Of a DNA stretch of 64,000 bases, positions 58,601 through 64,000 are shown in pieces. Origin of the DNA: Rhabditophanes sp. KR3021. Taxonomy: Eukaryota; Nematoda; Chromadorea; Rhabditida; Alloionematidae. Under the pieces are notes generated by a model. That model saw nothing but the letters and a program-made list of their open reading frames with translations, was not told where the DNA came from and made no database searches. How positions within the stretch are numbered: position 1 is the first letter of the stretch; each line of letters opens with the position of its first letter. The position numbers were made by a program, and so were the translations under genes. Location: positions 3,162,001 through 3,226,000 of the forward strand of contig CAUJLY010000003.1 in NCBI GenBank assembly GCA_963281155.1, read 5' to 3'.

Positions 58601-61442
58601 TCCATCGGTCGTTCCTTCTGGGACAGTAACTAGAAGATCAACTCATAAATTGTGGTTAACTGCTTCCTCATCGAAAGATGGAGTTGTGGGAACAGATTTG
58701 AAGAGTATGATTCAAGCACATCAAGGTAGGCTTAGCTATCTGAAAATATGTACATAATAAAGTCTTAATTTCATTGTAAAATATTAAAAGAGTCTTTAAT
58801 TATTAATGCTTGTTTCAGGTTATAAAATAGTGGGTGCTGATGTTGATTCACAAGAACAATGGTTAGCTGCAATAATGGGTGACGCAATCAGAAATAACAA
58901 AGGCGTTGGAGACTCCGAGTTTTCATATTTACTTCTGATGGGTGATAAATCAAAGGGAACTGACTTGCATAGTGTGGTAGCCAAAGAAGTTGGAATGAAT
59001 AGAAATCAAGCCAAAACATTAAATTATGCTCGCTTGTATGGTGCGGGTACCAACAATGCTATCAATCATTTGAAAAATGAAGGAATCCCGAAGAAGAAGC
59101 CAGGGCTTTGGCCAAAAAGATGTATGAAAAAACGAAAGGAATTACAGCATACTATAGGAAGTTACAAAATACTAAGCTAAATAATTTATTTAAGAAGTAT
59201 TTATTTCAAACTTATTATTTGAAGAAAGCTGAAAGTTTGTATTTGGAATTTGATGGCATTATTTATGTTAAAGTGTTAGATAATGTAACACTATCAGTAG
59301 ATGGAAGAGTCCCAACAATCGAAGATTTTTACAAATATGTCCACAGACAATTATTAAGCGAAGTAAAAAACCCATCAATGGAAGAACAACACCAAATTAA
59401 TAAAAAGATGTCTCATTTAAGGTCAGAGTCATTTGAATATCCAGCCGTTGAATTATACAGACATGGTATTGAATCAGATACGTTCAACTATCTGAATTTG
59501 ATGCAGTTGGAAGATGAATTGAGAACACCAGTATTGAGTTGCAAATTAGGATATGCACTACATCCCATGAAATATCCCATAATAGGTGCGATCCCTCTTT
59601 AATAATTTTAATTAATTCTTTTTATTTTAGGTAATTTATTGAACGAAATTAAAAAAGGTCTTTTATAAAGAAATTGTAAAAAGATAAAAATTTAAATTTA
59701 GCCACAAAAATTTCTTTTGCATCAAGTGCTTTTTCAACTAGGATGACACCAATTGCACAGGAATTGTCTGAGTTAAGGAGGTACATTTCTTTAACAGAGG
59801 CCTTACCACGATCACAGTTGATGATTTGCCAGTTGTATTTTTCCATACACATAAATTCAAGATTCTCAGCTATTGCTTTGATGCTGACTGAAAACATCAC
59901 AACAATTATCTTTGACCCAGCATTGGTTACTTGATCATTATATTCTCTTTTCTATCCAATAGTTTGCCTCTTTTACTTTATTGTTGTATTCGTGGTAATG
60001 ATTATCTATTCTGTCATCTAGTTCAGTTTTCCCTACATAAACGATTGCCTTCTCCAACAAATCTAAGATATTAAAGACATTGGGTCAGTTAATACTTTTC
60101 CAGCAGTTCTTAGATCCAAAAAGAAGTAAAGATAAGCTCTGTTGACAGCAGTTGGGTTGTTTTTTTCTGATAAATAATATCTGATACATCTTAAGCTTTG
60201 ATTAAACTCTTGTTCAGCATCACGTAATTGTATGCATTACGTTGTTGAAATGTGTTTAACCAAAGACGATCTGTTTTCAGCCTTACTAACTTTTCTCGGC
60301 CAAACTTCTTCCAGGCTAGCATTTTCATCCTGCCAGTAATTCCCTTAGCACCACTTTTGTTTCCTTCCTATTTGGCCATCTTAGATTAGTAAACTCCAAT
60401 TGAGTAGATCTTTAAACTAGAGATGATTAAATTATTGCAAGGGAATACCAAACAATTAGCTAACATATCGGGTTAAAAAAAGATGTGTAAATATAATTAC
60501 GCATGGTGTTACATTGAAAGTCATGCATTGCTCAATTTATTTGTCAAGAAAAGTATCGTTGAAGATTCACCCTTGAAATGTTTTCTAAAAAGTCTAAAGA
60601 TGACCAATCTTTACGTATAATCAAATTGTTTGTAAAATAACCTTTTCAATAAGATGCGGATTATTGTCATGACATTAAATATCTTTTAGCAAATATTCAA
60701 ATTTAAAAAATAAAAGGTTTAGCAGCAAAGTTTGAATAAAATCTTACTTGCATATTCTGAATAAATGTACATTTAAATATATTAATCAAATAACTTGGCT
60801 GTAGTAAGCTTTTAATTGTCCAAATGAATGAAGTAAATAGTGTTGATTATGAAAATAAGCAGTAAAACGTGCTAAAGGTCCAATTTAGTATAAAAAGACA
60901 AAAATTAAAATTTAGAGTCGACAATTTATTTTGGACCAAAGACTGACTATACACGTTTAAATGTTTATATCGCATTAATTAATCTGTTTGCCATAATAGG
61001 AAGACGGCAATTCAATTCAAAGTTTAAACGGTCGATTGCTAATTGGGTAGTGCAGTCATCGGCAGTTGATTATCTACATTTATTGTTAGTATCAATGAAT
61101 TGGTTATGTAAAGAATATGAAATAGACGCTCGATTCCTCATATCAATTCATGATGAGTTGCGTTTTTTGGTCAAAGATGAAGATATATACAGATGTGGGC
61201 TTGCTCTACATGTCAGCAATTTGTTAACGAGAGCTGCAATTTCTCAGAGATTTGGACTCTACGTAATACCGGAAACTATAGCTTATTTTTCCCAAGTTGA
61301 TTTCGATACAGTTTTAAGAAAGGAAGTTTATCAAAAAATAAATTGCCCCGATAAGATACCTGTTGAAGATGGCTTTACGATGAATTTTGATCAACTAATT
61401 AAAGTTACTGATGGAAATTTATTAAAGTACAAATTAATTTAG
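55605..61442 (+). CDS. polg-1: Mitochondrial DNA polymerase gamma catalytic subunit
   Basis: Exons 55605..55970, 56010..56343, 57463..58725, 58819..59585 and 61000..61442. The N-terminus (KNLITRFYSSS) is a targeting peptide. Exonuclease motifs: FFDIEL, GHNVAFDRTR and YCAYDVMATH. Polymerase motif A is GADVDSQEQW, motif B is in AKTLNYARLYGAG, motif C is SIHDELRFL. Family A replicase of mtDNA; all active-site acids are present. One frameshift: at about 59088 the frame passes from EGIP to EEEARALAKKMY and one base is missing; a sequence error is likely for an essential gene, a dead copy the alternative. The spacer region is shorter than in human. Introns 2 (1119 bp) and 4 (1414 bp) carry antisense remnants; the other two are 39 and 93 bp. 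Confidence 0.92.
56390..57340 (-). pseudogene. Antisense zinc-finger coding remnant in POLG intron 2
   Basis: About 300 codons of minus-strand coding-like sequence with at least three frameshifts and two stops. In order: MTLRPRTFKNSQ, a coiled coil (LADVRKRIEELERQVCDE), KELERMLTEDGCVLLGKHVM with YAFVNKILKDIG, then YAKIMEICLITYCKSATNLS, and a C2H2 zinc finger CPYCKGSFACQFARMNHL with RNRDC. After a shift: EDFINDVVRDQSYGKNEMTV and a C-terminal FEDVTKMNSILNRQVADLII. Not a recognised family; zinc finger plus coiled coil suits a mobile-element or DNA-binding protein. The intron spans 56344..57462 and is flanked by ATTTCAG on both sides. Confidence 0.5.
59577..59586 (+). repeat. Direct repeat CCATAATAGG, 5' copy at POLG intron 4
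   Basis: The 10 bp straddle the exon 4 / intron 4 border (exon ends at 59585). An identical copy at 60991-61000 straddles the intron 4 / exon 5 border. Removing one copy and everything between gives exactly the spliced exon sequence (codons for PIIGRR). Confidence 0.85.
59586..60999 (+). mobile_element. POLG intron 4: candidate inserted element with 10-bp duplication
   Basis: 1414-bp intron in a gene with other introns of 39 and 93 bp. Its outer borders coincide with a perfect 10-bp direct repeat, as for a target-site duplication that also supplied the AG|G acceptor. The first 45 bp form a mini-intron ending TTTTAG followed by GTAATTTA. Minus-strand coding sequence inside resembles a GIY-YIG nuclease. 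No clear terminal inverted repeats were found; TGCGAT occurs near both ends in opposite orientation, but internally at the 3' end. Confidence 0.45.
59700..60390 (-). pseudogene. GIY-YIG endonuclease-like remnant, LEM-3/ANKLE1 type
   Basis: Minus-strand pieces in order: WKKFGREKLVRLKTDRLWLN, LRDAEQEFNQSLRCIRYYLS, then AYLYFFLDLRTAG and, after a stop, KAIVYVGKTELDDRIDNHYH, EANYWIE, a frameshift, SKIIVVMFSVSIKAIAENLE and FMCMEKYNWQIINCDRGKAS. YLYFFLDLR and YVGK fit the GIY and YIG strands as written in LEM-3/ANKLE1 nucleases; the Arg in DDR and the Glu in ENLEFMCMEKY fit the catalytic Arg and metal-binding Glu. At least two frameshifts and stops make it dead. LEM-3 cuts DNA bridges; this copy lacks any visible ankyrin or LEM domain. 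Confidence 0.5.
60991..61000 (+). repeat. Direct repeat CCATAATAGG, 3' copy at POLG intron 4
   Basis: Exact copy of 59577-59586. Its AG at 60998-60999 is the acceptor of exon 5, which begins with the final G. Confidence 0.85.
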
Positions 61443-62154
61443 TATCTACTTATAAATGACTATTATGATAATAAATTAAATATTAATATTATGACAATAA
61501 TTTATCATTATTTGACTTCCATTAATTGAACCGGTAAAGTAAATTAAAAAAGTCCGTCAACTTTTATATAAAATAAAACGGATTGTTTCTAATGTGATCT
61601 ATTGTGTATTTTAAACGTGTTTTTTATTAGATTTAAAAATTTTACGACTCAGAGATAATAACTGCTAAAAAACATAATTAAACAATTAACTAGCAATCCG
61701 ATAATTTATTTATTAAACAATTCTTATGTGCTTGGTCGGATTTACAGACGATGGTTGTTTTAAAAAATGATAGGTATCCAAGCATAACGGTTTTTTCTTA
61801 TCTTAATGCCATTTTATATTTAATTGATCATCAATAATAACATAGATCGACAGATAAATATTTTACACTAAACGAAATTTTTTGGTCTTAAATTTTAGAA
61901 GATCACGCAAAATTATGATCTTACAATGAATATACTTGATTTTTGCACGTTTCCTAAATATTTGAATATAAATTACGTCTTACTAAACCATGATTTACAT
62001 TAAATATTTTTCTCCAAAATTAACCTATTATATACCACATTTCAATTATAACTCGAAATATGTTTTTATTCACAAAATTTCAATTTTATTGTTTAGGCAA
62101 AAGGAATTTAATTGGGTAGAGTTTTCATTTTGTATTAAATATCATTTTTTATAA
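61443..62154. other. Intergenic, POLG to MFSD8-like
   Basis: AT-rich, with no coding signal. Includes the POLG 3' flank and the transporter promoter. A TTGTTTAG acceptor-like site ends near 62097, about 57 bp before the start codon. Confidence 0.45.
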
Positions 62155-64000
62155 ATGAAAAGGACAAAAATTGTTACTACCGATGCTGTCACTTCAACCA
62201 ATACAATTGCACCTGGAGATGTAGATTTAACATTGCCATTAAATGAAACCAAATGGAAGTCAATTCACATAGTGTGCTTCTTGGCATTTTTCTCAGCCAT
62301 CCAATTCAGTATTTATTTTTCATCTACTAACCAATTCTTGAAAACCGTTAGTTCAATTTTCTAAATATTATTACTATGCCATAATTTTAGATTGATATTA
62401 ACTCAACAGAACAATTCTATGGATTTATTGTTTCTGCTTATAGTATTGGAAATGTTTTCTTTTCTCCAGTTATGGTAATCATAAAGGAAAAAACGTATTG
62501 AATTAAAAATGGTATACAAAAATATTAGAATTAAATCAGACTTTCTTTGGAGGTCTCTTAAACTAATCGTTCATTATCATTTAAACTGTCTTGGAGATCT
62601 AACTTGGCGACTTCTTTATTTCTTGAAACATTTGATAGCCACTGTGATATTACGCCTTGCCAGAATCAGAGTTAGTGTTGACATCTCTAGTGTAGTCAAT
62701 GATAATGTTTTCGACCATTTGCTTTGAAGGATAAGTCTTTTTCAAAACGACCATTTCTTTAATAGCATTAAAACTTTGTTCATTGCTTTGAATCATACAA
62801 AAAATTCTACTGATCTGCTCTGTTGTAATAAGACATTCTATTTTAATGTCGCCAGTTTCACCACTATATATTGCATGTTCCTTGGCATCTTCAGCAATCC
62901 TTAACTCAGATTTACCAATGTCTGGATGTACGAATAGACATACGTCACATGCTGCTTCTTTACTTATTTTATTACCATCATTACCATAAATAGGATTTTT
63001 TGAATTTCAGCATCAGCTCTTGAATTGACTAAACTTTATCTAATAAGAGGGACTGTAGCATTAGGTGTACTGGTAACCCTTGACTTTCTCTTCCTATCGT
63101 CCATTTTCGTGTAATGGAAACCCAAATGAGAGTACGATGTTGTTGGACCTATAATAAGTAATCAAAATTTGATTTTAGAAGCCATTACACATAAAATAGC
63201 TTGTAACTAATATTTTGAATGAACATAGTACAAGAAATATCCAATATATGCTAAGGTCAAGTAATGATCAAAGTTTCAAGTCTCCAACACTTTCTGGAGT
63301 AACTATTTACAGAATCTTTTCTGAAAATTAAAATATTTGCTTTACATAAATTAAATTACCGAAAATTCGGGCATTAATATTGGTTGTTCCCTTTAGGGTT
63401 ATATCAGTAACGAGATCAGACAAATCAAAGCGCTGCTATATGTGGGATTAATTTGCCAGCTTATTGGAAACTTTATTTACATGAATACCGAATTATTTCC
63501 TTCGTATAACAAATATTACTTATTGGTAGGAAGATTTATTACTGGCATCGGTGCTAGCAATGCCAGTTTGATGAAAGCTTACATATCGTGTGCTAGTAAT
63601 AGTAATGATCGTTCAAGAGCAATTGCTTACATTACTGGGGCAATGGCATTTGGAGCAACTTCGGGACCCGCTTTTCAATTATTGTTCTCGGCTGTTGGAT
63701 ATCCGGGAATTTCATTGTTTAAAGGCTTTAATTTGCACATGTACAACTTACCTGCCTTTTGTGCCTGTATAATTGCAATTACAAGTATTATTATTGTCAA
63801 ATATTTCTTTGTCGAAAGTTATGCCGAGTTGATGGAGTCAAGGAAAGATAAAGATGGAAAGTCTTTAACACCGCCTTATGATAAGCCCGCTACTTTTGTT
63901 TGTTATTTTACTAGATTTGCCCAAACTTTTCTTTCAACTAACATGGAAACATTAGCATCAGGTATCGCATTGTCCTTGTTTGCTTACACTATTCCCGAAT
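62155..64000 (+). CDS. MFSD8/CLN7-like lysosomal transporter, 5' part (runs off the window)
   Basis: Exons 62155..62346, 62391..62474 and 63397..64000, the last running off the window. About 293 residues seen. Major facilitator: TM1 IVCFLAFFSAIQFSIYF, TM2 EQFYGFIVSAYSIGNVFFSP, motif A region SPVMGYISNEIRQIK across intron 2, GRFITGIGASNASLMKAY in TM4, a SRAIAYITGAMAFGATSGPA TM5, and a cytoplasmic stretch SYAELMESRKDKDG. Order and spacing match the MFSD8/CLN7 family, lysosomal chloride or anion transporters. No SPX domain at the N-terminus. Intron 2 (62475..63396, 922 bp) interrupts motif A and carries an antisense remnant. Confidence 0.85.
62530..63110 (-). pseudogene. Antisense coding remnant in MFSD8-like intron 2
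   Basis: Minus-strand sequence starts MDDRKRKSRVTSTPNATVPL and reaches a stop; SLVNSRADAEIQ follows, then after a shift a 110-codon open stretch (KISKEAACDVCLFVHPDIGK, SELRIAEDAKEHAIYSGETG, ECLITTEQISRIF, VVLKKTYPSKQMVENIIIDY) and, after another shift, VISQWLSNVSRNKEVAKLDL. Roughly 180 codons in all with two shifts and a stop. Own start codon at the 5' end suggests a once complete small gene. No family recognised. Confidence 0.5.

Noticed and set aside
59586..59640. POLG ending early after a 45-bp intron (exon beginning GTAATTTATTG)
   Set aside because: It would stop before motif C; the exon at 61000 restores motif C and the rest of the domain in frame.

Overview
The window is nuclear DNA from a nematode, most likely a chromadorean (rhabditid-type) worm. 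It is strongly AT-rich. Protein-coding exons are split by very short introns of about 38-60 bp with GT...TTTTAG or TTTCAG ends. It holds a nematode-specific SRT chemoreceptor, a DDX10-UTP15 gene pair arranged like a trans-spliced operon, CAP/SCP secreted proteins and an orphan Cys-loop channel. Splice acceptors lie just upstream of several start codons, as expected for spliced-leader addition. I see no bacterial, plasmid, CRISPR, rRNA or tRNA feature.

Layout. 0.4-3 kb: mitochondrial SSB (-), a Met/Gly-rich secreted protein (+), a nucleoredoxin-like protein (+). 6.4-8.3 kb: p70 S6 kinase (+). 8.9-11.3 kb: dual oxidase maturation factor (-). 14.7-19 kb: MITD1-like protein, a DXO-like protein that has lost its catalytic acids, and a dead acetyl-CoA hydrolase/transferase. 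19.8-24.2 kb: SRT receptor, METTL9 (-), ACOT13-like thioesterase (+), LEO1 (-). 24.4-29.3 kb: DDX10 helicase and UTP15. 29.4-33 kb: two small unknown proteins and a decayed gene with a SUMO-interaction-like motif. 33.9-38 kb: Cys-loop channel, FKBP fragment (-), a type I membrane protein (-). 39.7-50.9 kb: an 11 kb gene-poor stretch. 50.9-55.5 kb: two CAP proteins, a small membrane protein and an Alba-domain protein, all (-). 55.6-61.4 kb: mitochondrial DNA polymerase gamma (+). 62.2 kb to the end: 5' part of an MFSD8-like transporter (+).

Functional groups: mtSSB and POLG both act at the mitochondrial replication fork but lie 55 kb apart; DDX10 and UTP15 are both small-subunit ribosome biogenesis factors; LEO1 belongs to the PAF1 elongation complex and is divergent from DDX10.

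The most unusual theme is that the unusually long introns (about 0.35-1.4 kb) of S6K, DOXA, DDX10, POLG (two) and MFSD8 contain decayed protein-coding sequence on the strand opposite to the host gene. One POLG insert resembles a LEM-3/ANKLE1-type GIY-YIG endonuclease and another has a C2H2 zinc finger. The POLG GIY-YIG intron is flanked by a perfect 10-bp direct repeat whose collapse gives exactly the spliced exon sequence, as expected if the intron arose by insertion of an element with target-site duplication. Three of these introns begin with a normal-sized mini-intron ending AG|GT. All identifications come from reading the sequence; no database search was run.
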